Part shown: piece after piece, positions 12,063 to 25,390 of the stretch | How positions within the stretch are numbered: the first letter of the stretch is position 1 | Layout: each line of letters starts with the position of its first letter | Assembly: GCA_002633005.1 (NCBI GenBank) | Contig: NMRA01000180.1 | Coordinates: 626,092 to 690,091, forward strand | Reading direction: 5' to 3' | From: Phoronis australis | Lineage: Eukaryota; Phoronida; Phoronidae | DNA length: 64,000 bases | Program-made: the position numbers and the translations under genes | The notes under the pieces: generated by a model | Database searches by the model: none | Told to the model about the DNA's origin: nothing | What the model saw: only the letters and a program-made list of their open reading frames with translations

Positions 12063-15000
12063 ATGACAAGCACCAAGGATAAGGGGTAAGGAATTTTGCC
12101 TAGTATACTTCTAAGTGCAAACGAAACAGAGAAAGGTGGCTGACAAATTTAAAAATCGAGTATGAGACAGAATAGAACAACTGAAACAGACTAAATAGCC
12201 GCTGCTCCTTTAACGTTGTTCTTCAACGCCGTTGGAAAGTACGACTCTGATCGGAATGTTTGGTCGTATGTCATTTCAGCATATCTAGCCTAAACTATTT
12301 ATTCCGTCTCATGGTGCTATTGCTATTGTTGTTGTTGTTGTTGATTCGAAAATGCGAGGCGTGAAAGTACAAACCTTGTCAAGTATTGCTCAGCTTATTC
12401 GCTTCCTTGTACCAAGACTACGCTTTTCCATCAAAGCGAAAGTTTCCGAAAATGCTATGCGCTCTGGGAGTTTGTTGGTTGCGGAAGTGAATCATCACAA
12501 AGGGGTTTACTTTTAATTTCAATCAGCGATATCATGACTCTTATCATAATTTCCAAAACCCATAGGCGTAACTACATGTATTTGCATGCTCCTAACTGTG
12601 CTAATGTATAGCAGGAACTAAACGACTATGTTATTTTAAAGTAATCTACGATAAACAAAGTGCAGTAGTATTTATTGACAATTTGTAAATGTGAAAACAA
12701 AAAATTCGCCATATAGGTGACATTTACACTAATAACGTACCTCGCGGGCTCACATAGCCGTGTTGCACCACGTCACAATACTTACTGGACTCGTTTCAGT
12801 GATTTGCGGCGGATGATTTCGCCACAAAACTCGTTCTCAAAAACATTTGGCAATTTTCAACCTATTTCATATTCACATTGATGTGTTTCTAATTTGACCA
12901 AGGAATCACAGAGATATGGATTTAGCGTGCAAGTTCCACTTTAAGGCCGTTATCCGCTTTTTGTATTTTCTGAGTAAAGCACCGTTCACCTGCATGAATT
13001 AACCACTTGGAATTTTAGCTTCCCCTCTCTGTTGTCCTATGTCACAATGCATTCTTGGACAGATGGAAATGTTTCCACTGATGGCTTCAGGCATTCGGAA
13101 CAAATAACGTGTGCACACCATTATTTCAGTGGACCAGTTTACACCGCAGAAGTGTACACAACGGACGAAAAGGAATGGAAAAGAACAGGGACAGATAACA
13201 ATGTCTACCTGTCCTTATGTGGTGAGAACACGCGTTGTCATAGGTTTGCGAATTTTTGACAAATCCTTTAATAAAACTAGAAGTGAAAAAGCTAATAGTC
13301 ACTCGTCCTGTGCTGCATTCCTAAACGCACGGTACTCGCGACACACTTGTGGCAAGAAATCTCGGCAAGTACCAATGTATTTACGACCTTTTCTTATCAT
13401 CCTTGCTGAGTGGCCATTTCGGTGGCGATCTTCTGTAAGATCCCGATTGTACTCGCGAAATTATTTTCATTGCTTTCACGTGATTTTGCGTGATCTTGTG
13501 TGGTATCACCGAACTGAAAAGAAGTTGTTGGAAAAAAACGCATTGTAGGTATGACTGACGTAGTTATCGAAAGGTTACGCCGCTAACTAGCACACTTCTG
13601 ATCCGAATCGATAGCGATTCAAAACGATCACTCGGCCTGTCATCTGTATGGAAACTTTGCAACCCACTATTGTTGGCGTTAAAATGACAGAAGATAACTA
13701 ATTGATGAGCACGGCACCAGACAAGAGTCAGGCAGGTGCCCTACGGATGCACAGCAACCTATCTAAATATTACACAAGCACTGTAGAGTTGTGGTATTTC
13801 GGGATGTGGCTACTGGTATATCACGATTTGCATTATCTGTGCACAGTAGGACTAAGCTTTTGTGACATGACATTTTTGTTGACTAACTCCCTCGCATTGT
13901 CAAAAAATCATAGCTAACAACGTTCGCCAAAGAAATTAATGTTGATTTAAAATATCTATGTTTTCAAAAGGTGTTCATGGGGTGACGGAGCGCGTTTTAT
14001 TGGATAAAAGATGGCACGACGACTTGGAGGCAGGTTCGCGGGAACTCTACCAAATTAATGGCGGCGATGTCGGTGACCTTTTATATATGACATTAGAAAG
14101 AGAAGGACAAGATGATTGGCGTCTTGACAAGGTGAGGTGGCGAGTGTACGCTCCTAACCTTATTTTGGTCCATTCTTTACGTCCTACTGATAACGCCATA
14201 ACCATAATCATTTGATCAGCATACGTTGTACCAGACCGCCTGAGGAGTTAGAGGAGTTAGAAACCTGGGGTGCGTTCAGTTAACGCTAGGACCTAGCTAA
14301 AATCTAGTCAAAGTCACGTGATCTCATTTGAAATACACGGAAATATCTTAGGTAAATTCGCGAAGTCTTGCTTTTTAGCGAGGTCCTAGAGTTACTAAAC
14401 GGGAGGCTGATTCAAGGGTCTAACAGTGTGGCCCAGTGGGACTCGAACTCACGACCTCGAGTAAAGAAGGCGGGCACCAATCACATTGGGCCACACTGCC
14501 TCCTTCTGCGTGTATTCTCACTAGACATGTAGCTTTGAACATCTAGGTGGAATGATTAGTAACTGAAATGCTTTTACTATCAAATTTTTAAAATTGACAC
14601 TTTGTCTATGATAACGCCACTACTTTCATTGGCAGGTTATCATAACAAATAATGTTACTAACGTAACGACACTGTTTCCTGTGTATGCCTGGATAGAGGC
14701 CGTGATGAGAATTCGGCCTGGCAATGCTTTGTTACCGTTCCAAGAAATCAGCGACGAAACGAGGAAACTTCGTAAAGAGGAGATAAAGAGGCAAAAAGAG
14801 GTGTACCGGTACAAAGAAGGGAATGCCACTCGGCCTGGATACATTGAAATAAAGGCACACGAAAACCTGCCCAAATTTGTACGATTCTTTGATGCGAAAC
14901 AATACGATATCCAGGTACGAAGTTTATGCATAACATAGGTTAACATGACCTCTTTATCCTTGACCGAGACGAATAAGTTTGATGCTATAATAAATGTACA

Positions 15001-18000
15001 CACAAAAGTATGATAATTGTCATTTAAAAAACAATTGCTCATGTACCTAATAGTCCTTATAACTGAGGATGGTAAATGAGCAATTGTTTTTTAAAGCGAC
15101 ATTATTGTTTTTGCGGCCAAGAAACGCGTTGTTGGGACTGTTGTAGGACAGTATAGACTTTTGAAGTTATGATAACCAGAACAACAAAACCAGAAAAATC
15201 TGTTGTTTTTGTTACTACAAATCGTCAAGTCTCCCCGAAGTATGCCAGACAGTTGCTGAATTTTAGGCTGTTTCCTTAAACAGTTTAATACGCTCAAAAT
15301 CACGCTCAACACATTCGTCATATAAGTGCATATAAGTAGAGCTTGAGAAACGTTTTTGGTGCCAAACTGGACCGTTCTCTTTTCTAACGGAATTTAAGGA
15401 ACAGGACTGTTTTTCGATGGCATAAAACCATACAAGCGTATGCAGTGACGATCAAATTTCTTGGCCTACACTGTGACCATTCACCACTAACTTCAATGTC
15501 CAAAATATTCCAACGATTAGCCGGCGAATTTAATTTTTTATACTTGCTAAAGTTTCTTGTCACTTCTCTAAACTTGAAGGAAACCCTTTTCCAAGAAACA
15601 CACTTTTTTTAATCAATCGTATCAATCTGAATACTTTAAAAGCCAGGACGATTGAACATTTTCTCGACATCCTTCTTTCACTGCACTAATACTCAAAGAC
15701 AAAGTTTGGCCACGCCTTGTCGCCAAAGGGGAATGCTGCAGCACGTTATTGTGATGTGTAAGAGCTGCTTATTGTATCACGTACTGCCAGACTGTATTAA
15801 GTGGATCGAGAACTAATTCTAGTGATCAAACAGAGCCTATAACATCAATAGGGCAATAGTAAGCCAGTAGACAAAGCAGGTGATCTGTCGTGTCGTTTTA
15901 ACGACCTCTGCACCAGAGAGGCATGCGCGCGCGCGGGCGTGTGTGTGTACGTGCGCACGTAGGTGTGTACCGGAATAAATATTACAGCACAACTTTGATG
16001 TGGCCAAGAAGAAGTTTGGAATCAGCACATTGATAGAAAAACTGCACACGTGGGATAAGCCCGAGCATGTAGCGCATATTGGTATGAGGTAATACAGGAA
16101 GCGTTTTACAGTCACCCAAATCATTTGAAGCATTTATTGTTGGTTTTGCGGTACAGGATGACAGGTATTAAGTCACTTCATGCCAATTTTGAACGTGTTT
16201 TGGCCAATTAGCTGCATGAATAAAAAATCTATTTGCACATTTGTGATCAATATGATTAAAATCCCAAACAACCCCTTACTTGAAGATGAATGTTTGAGGT
16301 TCAACTATTAGATTGGAACCCAATGGCTTGATTTTTGATAGTGTTCATGAGTCGCTTATGACTCCGTGACCTAATTAGCGGAAGTGACGCTGTGGCCACA
16401 TTTCAACATCGTCGGCCAGGGCAGAGTTCAAATACCGCTAAAACCTCGGTAGGAAAGCAACAAGACTTCACTAGAGTACGCGAGACATTGCCGTGTAGGG
16501 TACTTTAAATGAGAGCACGTGATTTTGACTACATTTGTAACCGCGTGACAGCTACTGAATTCAGTATCCAGGTCGCGTCAGCTGTATTACAAAAAGCGTA
16601 ATGTTACCGTTGTATTCTTACTAAAAGTCGCCGAAAAACAAATCATGTGGTTACCACAGAAACTTATGTACCCTTGTCAGGTTTTTGTGGTTAATTGTGT
16701 GGGAAGTACCCGATAGCCTGTCTCCCGTCATTTTGGGAGTTACAGACTCGGCAATGAANAATGACGACGTTAAATTTTTCGCAGTTTGTCTATGTCCTCC
16801 AATATTGTTTTGAGAAAACACAACACTCATACCTTGGCCTATTTGCCTCACAGTTATTTGTCTACATCTGCATTGAAACTTATAGACGCGCCTCCTCCCT
16901 TACTAATAATCGACGTCTGTGGTTCCTCGCCTCAGTGTTTTGTGCCTCTGTCTTCATGTATGTCTGTACATACTGATGATATCCGAAGATATCATTCAAG
17001 TAGAAAAATCTTCATCGACGTCGTAGTCGTCAGTATTGTCGTCGTTGTTGTTGTCGTAGTTCAATCCGTAATTCCTGTCGACTTCCGGAAGCGAACCCTC
17101 TGCGTCAAGTTTGTTTCATGGGCGAATTAGATCAATTTGAAAACGTTGCACGTGCGCGTGATTATGAGTTTGGATCCCTTGAGCAGTACTGAACCAGACC
17201 GAAGAGTTGCTGATTCCAACTATTGCAAACTAGTTTATTTGATCCTAACGGCCAGTATAATCGTAGCTGAAAACGTTTTTAATGGAAATCCACTACCGTT
17301 ATAATTGTTCAAAACAAATTTATCTAGCTCGAATGACTGTCAACCTTGACATGACGTGTACGCAAACAGCGTGTAATAAAGATGACTCATTTTCCATGTG
17401 CTTTAATCCCCAGTCCTAAGTATTGTTTTTATGTGTGTTAAGGTTTACTTCTGGTGAAGATTTGGAGTTTCAACAATTTTATCTTGAGAAGTGGGACGAT
17501 GATGTTGTATTCGGGACTATGGTTTTGAACGGACCAAATCCTGCCATGATCAGGAGATGTTCCAAACTTCCGGAGAACTTTCCGGTTACCAGTGACATGG
17601 TGAACAAATCTCTACAACGCAATCTTGCTCTGGAGGCCGAGATGAAGGTAGGGAAGTGTTCTGGTATAAGAATAGGTAATTTCTTCTCATTCCACCCATC
17701 TTTTGAAATTCATGTCTTTCCCCTTTTCTCTGAGGCCGTGAAAAATATGGCACAAATAATTCAAAGTATAGGCAATAGATGCAACTGTGTCTAAATTGTC
17801 ATTCCCGGAAAATATTCTCTGTGAGGAAGAAGATTCACCAGTCTCGAAATGTGGCCGTCCTTTTAACCCTTAGTTATAATGTCTATTGGAAAATTGCTCT
17901 AAATCTATGTTCCTTACAGTAAATGTGTGTATCACGAATTTGGGCTATACATGTAGTTTGCTACGTGTTCTCTGTATGTAAGGAGGACCCTGTGTCTTAA

Positions 18001-21000
18001 AACGATTTGTCACCATCAACAAACGTTTATCACGACACCTGTTATATATCTATCACTTGAACTACGAAGATGTGGATGGTATGAAGTTTGAGTACGTGCA
18101 TGTAGATAGAGTGACGCCATGGTCTATATTTTTCAGGAGGGACATGTCTATATTCTAAACTACGAAGATTTGGTTGGCCTTGGGAGATTCAGGAAAGGAG
18201 AGGACGTCCGTCACTGTGCCAATGCCATAGTGCTCCTCTACGTGCGCCCTTCCGGTCATCTGGTGCCCATCGCCATCAAGCTGGACCAGGACGACGGACC
18301 GATCTGGACCCCAGAGGACGGTCTTGGATGGACCATGGCCAAGATGTACGCGAAGAACGCCGACGTTCAGATTCATCAAATGGGAAGCCATCTGATGGGA
18401 ACACACTTGGTGATGGAGGCCGTGATAATGGCCACATTGCGAAATTTGTCCAGTGTCCACCCCATCTACAAGCTTCTTCTGCCGCACACTCGCCTCACCA
18501 TCGCGATCAATACCCTTGCCAGAGCGAAACTAGTTGGACCTGGCGGTGTAGTCGATAAGACCTTTTCCGTTTCAGGAGGTTAGCTTAATTTTGAAGTTTA
18601 CTTCATGCCAAGTCCAATGAAAGAGATAAATTCAGACGAAATCTTGTGACGTAAAGCAACCAAAATGTGTATAACGCTCGTCAGTGTACAATGCCTGAAA
18701 TGTGGCCAATTTATTTCGGCAGTACCTTCAACATTGTTGTAGGAAGCGGGCAGATGATGACGGGTGCCATTGTTAAATGAGTGTTGACGTGTTCATCGTG
18801 AACAATGTTCGTACAACAAAGGTTTTATTTGTTACCGGGAAGTCATTACTAATAAGTGACAAGTATTTTCACGTGTTTTTGAACGTGATTTGAGAACGAG
18901 CTGATCAAATTGTCAACAATATAAATATTATCGACTACATGCACGCAGCACCGGTGTGACAGAAAAGTGACATTCTATCTATAACTAGCATCTTTCGAAT
19001 AAGTTTCAGGTATACCGCGGATATCAAAAAAGCTGACTCGGATTTCGAAAACTCTGGACAACCAATCTATGCGAATTCAACTGTATTTGATTTCAACGCC
19101 ATCACACTAACGGTATACCCCGTACGCGTGTAGGAACTTCTAATAGCCAACATTTTAGAAAAATCACACTTGTAAGCCAAAGAGATCGGCCACAGTCTGT
19201 GGACAAATATCTTTTCTTTCTAATGACAATAAATATTTTATTTTCAAAGCTTCTGCAATTACTTTGGCGGAAAACCCGACAAATCGTTGTTTAGACACCT
19301 GGCCCTTTTTGATAATTTTTGTTGGTGTTTTTGATTTTGCTTGTACACACATGCAAACTTCAAGTTCTGGCAGCGCCTCATCGAAGAGACCGTGAAGTGC
19401 TCATATGCAGAAATTACGTGATCCAAATTGTGACGGTGTAATTAGCAATGGCAGTAGAACAAATTCATCTATCTACGCACCAATATAAAAAAACCATTTG
19501 TATGCGAACACAGGACAGCTTTGTAGTTGATCTAATGAGTCTGGCTAAATGTTCCAGGTTAGTGACAAACTGGAGATAAAACCTACTTGTCCTATGCATG
19601 CTGTTGTTGCAGACGGCTATCACATCAAGTTAGTCGAGAGATGTTACCGGAAGCGTTTCCAGTGGAATAACCTTAACATCCCAAACGAGCTCGCGAGTCG
19701 TGGCGTCGAGGACGCCAAGCTACTTCCAAACTATCACTACCGTGATGACGCGCTGCTGCTTTGGGACGCCATCTTGGAATATGCCAGACAGATGGTTGCT
19801 ATTTACTACACGTCAGACCGTGATGTGATAGCAGACGATGAGCTGCAAAACTTTATGAAGGAGGTAAGCACAGGTATGCCGGTAGGTCTGCCGAAATGCC
19901 GTCTATAAATTTCCTCCTGTCGTTATATTAACGCCTCATGGTATCTCCCACTAAGCCTTAGTTTGTATTACAAGCTGATAATCGGTGATTTATCTCCTCA
20001 AATTTGTTGTACTAGTTTTGAGTCTATACATACCGTTATATAGACATGTCTGTTCAGTGCGACTAAGTATATCAGTATTGATTGTTATGTTCACACTTCT
20101 CAAAGTTATTGAATTACCTCTACTGCTTGTGTGTAACTTCAGCTCCACTTGGAGGGCTTCCCATCCGCTGAAGGTGACCTTGACAAGCAGTGTCCAGACA
20201 GCGTCCGTACAGTGAGCGACTTGACCACCACCACGGCTATGATCATTTTCACCTGCTCTTGCCAGCATGCGGCTGTCAACTTCGGCCAATTTCATCACAT
20301 GTCGAACCCACTAGCTTATCCACTAGCGCTTCGCGAGCCTCCTCCGCAGGTTAGTTTTCTACTGGGCTCCGTGGTAATCTAGTATGCAGCATGCAAGTAT
20401 GAGCACGTGTGTACTGGAATGAGAATGGGAACCAATGACAAAACACTCTTTTACTTTCATTAGCGCATAGAACTCAAGCCCTGGAATGCATCTGCGATCT
20501 CGCAGCCGCTGAAGTTGCGTCCCGCATGCGTGAGAGTTGTTTACATTAATTTGTTCAGGCGTATATACTTGCTATGGAGTTTACCGTCATTTTAATGACA
20601 CTAAAATCTTTTACACAAAGCGAATTTGGCAAAAACCCGAAAAATGTTGGTAGGGTCTTGAAGTGGGATGGTATCCTAGATGGATTTAGAATCAAAGAAG
20701 CTTCGTTACGTTGAACTGATAATGCTTTAAATTGTTGTGAAAAGCGGCTATAAAGAACGAGAGGGTAGATATTTCGCATGCATGAAACCTTACGTGCGTT
20801 CAGTAGGGACCAGAATCTCGCGAAAACACAGGAGCACGCAAGACTCGCGATATATCGCCATGCCTTACACGCGAAGCACGAGATCACACTAGCTTCATTA
20901 TCGAGAGATTCTATGCGTCTACGAAATTGTTAGTTTTTGAAATACGGGCGAATAAAAATTCTAGTCACCACAGAGTTTCTAATTTTCCTCCCACTTTTGA

Positions 21001-24000
21001 TAAATGCGCGCATGCGCTGTCAGGCATTCAACTAACAGCTGACTGACCTGAGGAATGTTATGGCAGATTATCATTTGTGGTCGCATTCTGAATCTGGGCT
21101 CGACAGCACATAATGATGCAAGCCGGTGAAGCAAAATAATTCCATGTCCATTTCAGAATGTATTTGAATACTGCTACACTTCTATAACTAATTTTTAGCA
21201 GTTAGGACTTAATCAATTGCCTCTTAATCGGATTGACTGCTGCTTGAAGTTGCCATTGCTTTGTTTACATCAAAGGTCAAAGATCACATTCTCCATACAA
21301 GGAAATGCACTCCATGTCTTAATTGCTATACCAAATAAGGAGACGTTCTTTGCCTTGTGGAAGAAAAATCGACAAGTAGGCAAATACACTTAATTTTGAT
21401 GTGAGCACCTCTCAAAATATATAGAAATGACACATTGATAGTTTTTGGGATACCCTGTAGGCCTTCAATTCAAACAAAATCCAGTATAGTACAATAACAA
21501 GCTGACAGCAACGGAACGGGTGAACAGAAGCTGCAAAATTGTCGGATGGGTTTTCTTCCAAAATGACATGCAGCGTGAAGCGTGAGGAAATATTGAGTTC
21601 AGCAACTAGGACCGGTAGCGGACGAGGGAGNTGTTCCGTTTTTTTTTTTCTTGAACACCTCCGGCCCCCGCCCCCACAACTTTTGGGCCACTGTGCACGT
21701 ACAACCACACTTTGTCCAATTCCCCGAGGCAACATGCTGGGCCCCCCGTCATGGTATCCTAGGTCTGCCACTGACCAGATACTTTGCTTGTGAGGGCCCG
21801 GTACCCTAGAAGTGCTTAGCTATGCAAGTTGAAGAGAAGGCTAAATGTTCAGCTGAGACTATACGGGACACGTCTAGACAACCAGCTAGGGAGAAAAAAT
21901 AGCTGTCTCAGTGTAACATTATTCGTTTTACCTGAGCAAACCTTTTTTGAACAAATGCAATTTGTAAATAGTGACAAAGGAGTAATATAGTTGAAGTTAG
22001 ATCCCTGCAGGGTCGGATAGAATGTGGCATTATCGTGGAATTACAATGCTGTGGTTCTAAACTTTTGACTTAATCAGACTGGGCTTCTGATATTCAACAT
22101 GTTGTGTAGTTCTTTATACAATGTACATCCAGGTACAAGGAGGCGCATTATCCCGGTCAAAATCAACGACAGTGAACTTACAAACCGACGTAACAAAGAA
22201 AATGAATCCTGAGTTCACCATTGTTAGTTGGATATTTTAGGAGCATTACATTTCCTGATTGTTCCATAAAGGCGAATTCGTCAATGTCAAAAAATTCAAG
22301 CAATCGTATAATCCTCGGTGGTTATTTATCTCTCCGGTCTGTGAAAATGTCGACTCCACACACTCACTAACATGTCGGTCCCACTGAGTCGGCGGTGTTC
22401 GTCTCTGGGACCTACTTCCCAATGTCTCATATACTTCATTATAATACGTTAGCAACAATGAGGTACCAGATTCCACTGCGAGTACTGGAATCTGAATCAG
22501 GTATCTATAGGTATTTTCAAAACAGAAGTGAAAACTTCCAAAAAAGTATAACACTCCCCAATCGACGGTCTCTCTATCGGCTCGACAGTTACCTGAAAAA
22601 ATGCAACGTAAACATTTCAACCGATTAATGTCATAGTTTGAAAAGTTTCCTTCCTAAATTTAGTCATCAGTTAAAGACTACCTGAATAATGCCTCCACGA
22701 TTACGTGTACTAAAGTACGATTGTCTTTATAATATAATGACGTTTGCTGATCGAATGTAACATAGGCCTACTGATAATGTACTGTACATATCCGAGAGGG
22801 CTGGAAGTGCAATTACATGATCGAGCCGCGGCCGACTGAACTGCACTGGCAGCCATATGGGGCCATCTTTTCATTAAGAGGCCAACCCCCGGAAAGAGTT
22901 TACATGTACGTCAAGCCAGGACAAAAAAACTTGGTAAATATCCCGTCTGATCTCGAGCTCGCGTGGCGTACTACGAGGTCACATTTTAGTAGATGCCGCA
23001 GTTGGAAAATTAGCGGAATACCACCCAATCAGAACAATGGCAGATTTAGGGGGGGGGGGCATGCCCCCTAAAATTACCATTTGGCAGTTCAGGGTGCGAA
23101 TTACTGACTAGCATATGCGCGCACCCGGGGGGGGGGTCGGGAGGGCGAATGCACAATGCATAGGCCTTGAACAAACCCCCCTTTACCTTTTTTGTTTTAG
23201 TAATAAGGTCCACAAACCCAAAAATTCGAGACCCCTGCATCCTTACATTTTAGATTGGACGCGCGCATGTGGCAAAATTCTGGTTATTCCTGTGCCCTGC
23301 CCCCCTAACTCAAAATCCTGGATCCCCCTGGATATAAGCTGCATAAATGGTTTCAGCAGAATTTATCCTGTACAAGACAAACGTAACAAATAGAGGTATT
23401 TTAATCGTTGTCTCTGTGAAAGCGACAGCAACGAACCCGTCATATTTCTATTTGTTGTCGTACTTTTTCAAACTAAGGGTGTGCCTGAAGAGCGAAAAGT
23501 GTATTTTTTCGTAACAATACTTTCCGTTCAACATTACAGCTGCAGTTATTCGAGAAAATGGCACTGCTATAGACCTTATTCACGCAGTATTGAGCCTCTT
23601 TTTATGTTTAAAAACAATACATTTGAGACATGAATATAACGAGGCAGGCGAAAAATCACTCTTTGCGCTGTATTAAGCGCAAAATGCATTGCTTTAAAAC
23701 CTAAAAAGAGGCTCACTACTAAAATGACGACTGCGTGAATGCGGTGTATGTTGAGAATGAGTAAAACACACGTGCATTATACAAACAGCTTTCCTTAACA
23801 CAATTGTTATGTTTATACTATTCTTTCGAAATGATTTTTGCTTGATTCGCTTTCTATTATGTAGCACAAGCGCAACTTCCTAGTAGAGGACATCATGGCC
23901 GCCCTACCAGACGAGATGTTAACTGTGGCCGCGGTTGGAATGACGTACGCCTTGACGCGGTATAGTGACACAGAGGTAATATTCAAAATGCAGTGTACGC

Positions 24001-24954
24001 GTTCATACTGGTTTTTCATGTTTCGTGCACCGTCACAAACTAAACATGACGCTATCTTGATCAATACAACAAGTAAATGTTCATTCCTCTCAGATTGTGA
24101 GCTCAAGTTGGGGTACCTTTACTACGGGCGGCCACGTTACAAGTACGCAGTGTCTCGGATAATGTGTTTACATTTCAGCTACCTGCATGATTTCGATTTG
24201 TGATGAGTGAATGGAATGTGCCCGAGCATTCGTTTATTCCAACTTTTGCATTTTTATCATTTAATTAACAAACCGGGCACCAGCATCTTAACTGACATAC
24301 CCTTGCGAAGTGAGTTCATTGCCTGAGCGAAATGTTTTCTATTTACAATGACTGGACTTGATTGACTTCTCCGGTTTTGTATGGTCAACCGGCTAAGACA
24401 TTTGATTGACTTGTAAGCCAGAAGTCTTCATAGAGAACCAGCGGAGCCGGCGAAGTCAATCAAGTCCATTCATTGTTATCTTTTAATCAAAAATTCTCTC
24501 ACGCATTGATTGGATTGCATTGTCTCAGTAGAGTTAATGAAAATTTTTAAATGTACGGACATATCCCCCGATATACTGTTTTTTAGAGTTTGTGTTTTTA
24601 TACCCGACTCCATTTTTGATATCAAAAAATTACTTGTCAAACATAGCGGTGTTTTAAAAGACGCATAACCTAAGATATGATATAGAACGACACCAAATTT
24701 AGATATTACGAATAATTATTAACATAGACCCATGCATACATGGCAAATGACTATTGCTATCATTGCACACATAGGTGTATTTGGGTGATTTCCCAGAGGA
24801 ACTGTTTGTCGAAGATGCAGCCAAGGTGGCTCAAGCAAAGTTCCGGCAGAATCTCGGCGATATCTCGACAAAAATCAAAGCAAGGAATGATGGAAGAGAG
24901 TTCAAGTATTTGTATCTACTGCCTGAGAGAGTACCATCCAGTATCGCTGCTTGA
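12063..24954 (+). CDS. Lipoxygenase LOX-A (PLAT plus lipoxygenase domain), 11 exons
   Basis: Exons: 12063-12085 (predicted), 13130-13221, 13971-14131, 14636-14914, 15988-16088, 17443-17647, 18137-18578, 19613-19863, 20143-20349, 23865-23975, 24775-24954. They join in phase to 2052 nt (683 aa), close to the 660-680 aa usual for animal lipoxygenases. Residues 10-110 form a PLAT domain (GTDNNVYLSLCG, then a DDLE loop suited to calcium). The rest is the catalytic domain, with WDDDVVFG at about 240, iron ligands H372 and H377 (HLMGTH), H560 and N564 (QHAAVNFGQF), and the C-terminal carboxylate of A683. The family inserts O2 into polyunsaturated fatty acids; no signal peptide, so cytosolic and membrane-associating by PLAT. 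The Coffa-position residue is A415, predicting S-hydroperoxides; regiospecificity cannot be read. The first exon rests only on its splice phase and ATG context. All ten introns use GT-AG; an ATTAAA lies at 25066. Confidence 0.92.
14273..14401. mobile_element. CGTTCAGTA MITE, copy 2, in LOX-A intron 3
   Basis: Ends CGTTCAGTTAACGCTAGGACC and GGTCCTAGAGTTACTAAACG are inverted. The interior GCGAAGTCTTGCTTTTTAGC is the reverse complement of the interior of the 9723-9857 copy, so the two copies sit in opposite orientation. Confidence 0.7.
14424..14498 (-). repeat. tRNA-derived sequence (SINE head or tRNA pseudogene)
   Basis: Perfect 11-bp inverted ends (CAGTGTGGCCC / GGGCCACACTG) close a 75-nt unit. 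On the minus strand it carries an A-box-like TGGCCCAATGTG and a B-box-like GAGTTCGAGTCCC in a T-arm context, as in RNA polymerase III promoters. The D and anticodon arms do not fold convincingly, so a working tRNA is unlikely. It lies in LOX-A intron 3. Confidence 0.55.
15023..15095. repeat. Perfect 20-bp inverted repeat (hairpin) in LOX-A intron 4
   Basis: TTTAAAAAACAATTGCTCAT at 15023-15042 is matched exactly in reverse complement at 15076-15095 across a 33-bp loop. It may be a very short MITE or a regulatory hairpin; no target duplication is obvious. Confidence 0.7.
15920..15966. repeat. Alternating purine-pyrimidine tract upstream of LOX-A exon 5
   Basis: A run of GCGCGCGC followed by GTGTGTGTACGTGCGCACG lies about 25-70 bases upstream of the exon 5 acceptor. 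Such tracts are prone to Z-DNA formation. Confidence 0.6.
23115..23269 (+). mobile_element. MITE family D (ends like CATGCGCGCACCC), copy in LOX-A intron 9
   Basis: Starts ATGCGCGCACCCGGGGGG and ends GGACGCGCGCATG, with an internal AAAATTCGAGACCCC. Other copies are at 40299-40510, 48388-48632, 60239-60400 (the duplicate of this one) and about 63319-63573. The G-run after the left end is a family hallmark. Non-coding. Confidence 0.65.
24346..24475. mobile_element. MITE with about 28-bp inverted ends in LOX-A intron 10
   Basis: CAATGACTGGACTTGATTGA near 24346 is mirrored by TCAATCAAGTCCATTCATTG at the other end, followed inward by a GCCGG-type palindrome. The duplicate at 61512-61667 has about 25 extra interior bases. 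Non-coding. Confidence 0.7.
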
Positions 24955-25065
24955 TGACATCTATGTTAACTTCAAGAGTATCTTATAAAGAGTAATGACG
25001 ACGAGGTGGCTTAATGTTTGAAAATAGCTTTGAGGTTTTTAATTTTACTAACTCTACACCGTTTA

Positions 25066-25071
25066 ATTAAA
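25066..25071 (+). promoter_or_regulatory. Candidate polyadenylation signal of LOX-A (ATTAAA)
   Basis: ATTAAA lies 112 bases after the LOX-A stop codon. It is the commonest natural variant of AATAAA. It is the only support for the 3' end. Confidence 0.4.
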
Positions 25072-25390
25072 TTTTATATTTATCGCATACCTGTTAAGGA
25101 CGTATCTTAAGTTTATTTTAAAACAAATGTATTAATGTTTTCAGTGTTTGCAATGAAATATTTTAAAAAATAGTTAATTTTCTATAATTGTTCTTCAATG
25201 AGAGGTGTTGCATTTTCGAAGCCGCTTGTAATACGTTGTGGTTATTTAAGTGAGACTTGTCAATCGAAAACAAATGTCAGCCAAATTTCTCTCACTGTGC
25301 AAAGCTCTCGAATAACTTCTCCACAAACATAAACCCGCCGCAGAAATGGGCTATTGCTAAGAAGTCGTTGAAGAAATCGTATCTGTTGAC

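Noticed and set aside
13111-13548. 145-residue plus-strand open frame overlapping LOX-A exon 2
   Set aside because: It reads exon 2 in the wrong frame; the PLAT motif is in the other frame with proper splice sites.
14424-14498. Functional tRNA gene
   Set aside because: A and B boxes are present but the D and anticodon arms do not pair properly and no anticodon loop is defensible.
18155-18487. 110-residue minus-strand open frame, with a twin at 45913-46254
   Set aside because: Both are antisense shadows of the strongly conserved exon 7; their similarity to each other follows from the coding strand.
19003-19128. Extra LOX-A exon after an AG at about 19008
   Set aside because: Exons 7 and 8 already join in phase in both LOX-A and LOX-B and give an uninterrupted protein; no LOX-B counterpart exists.
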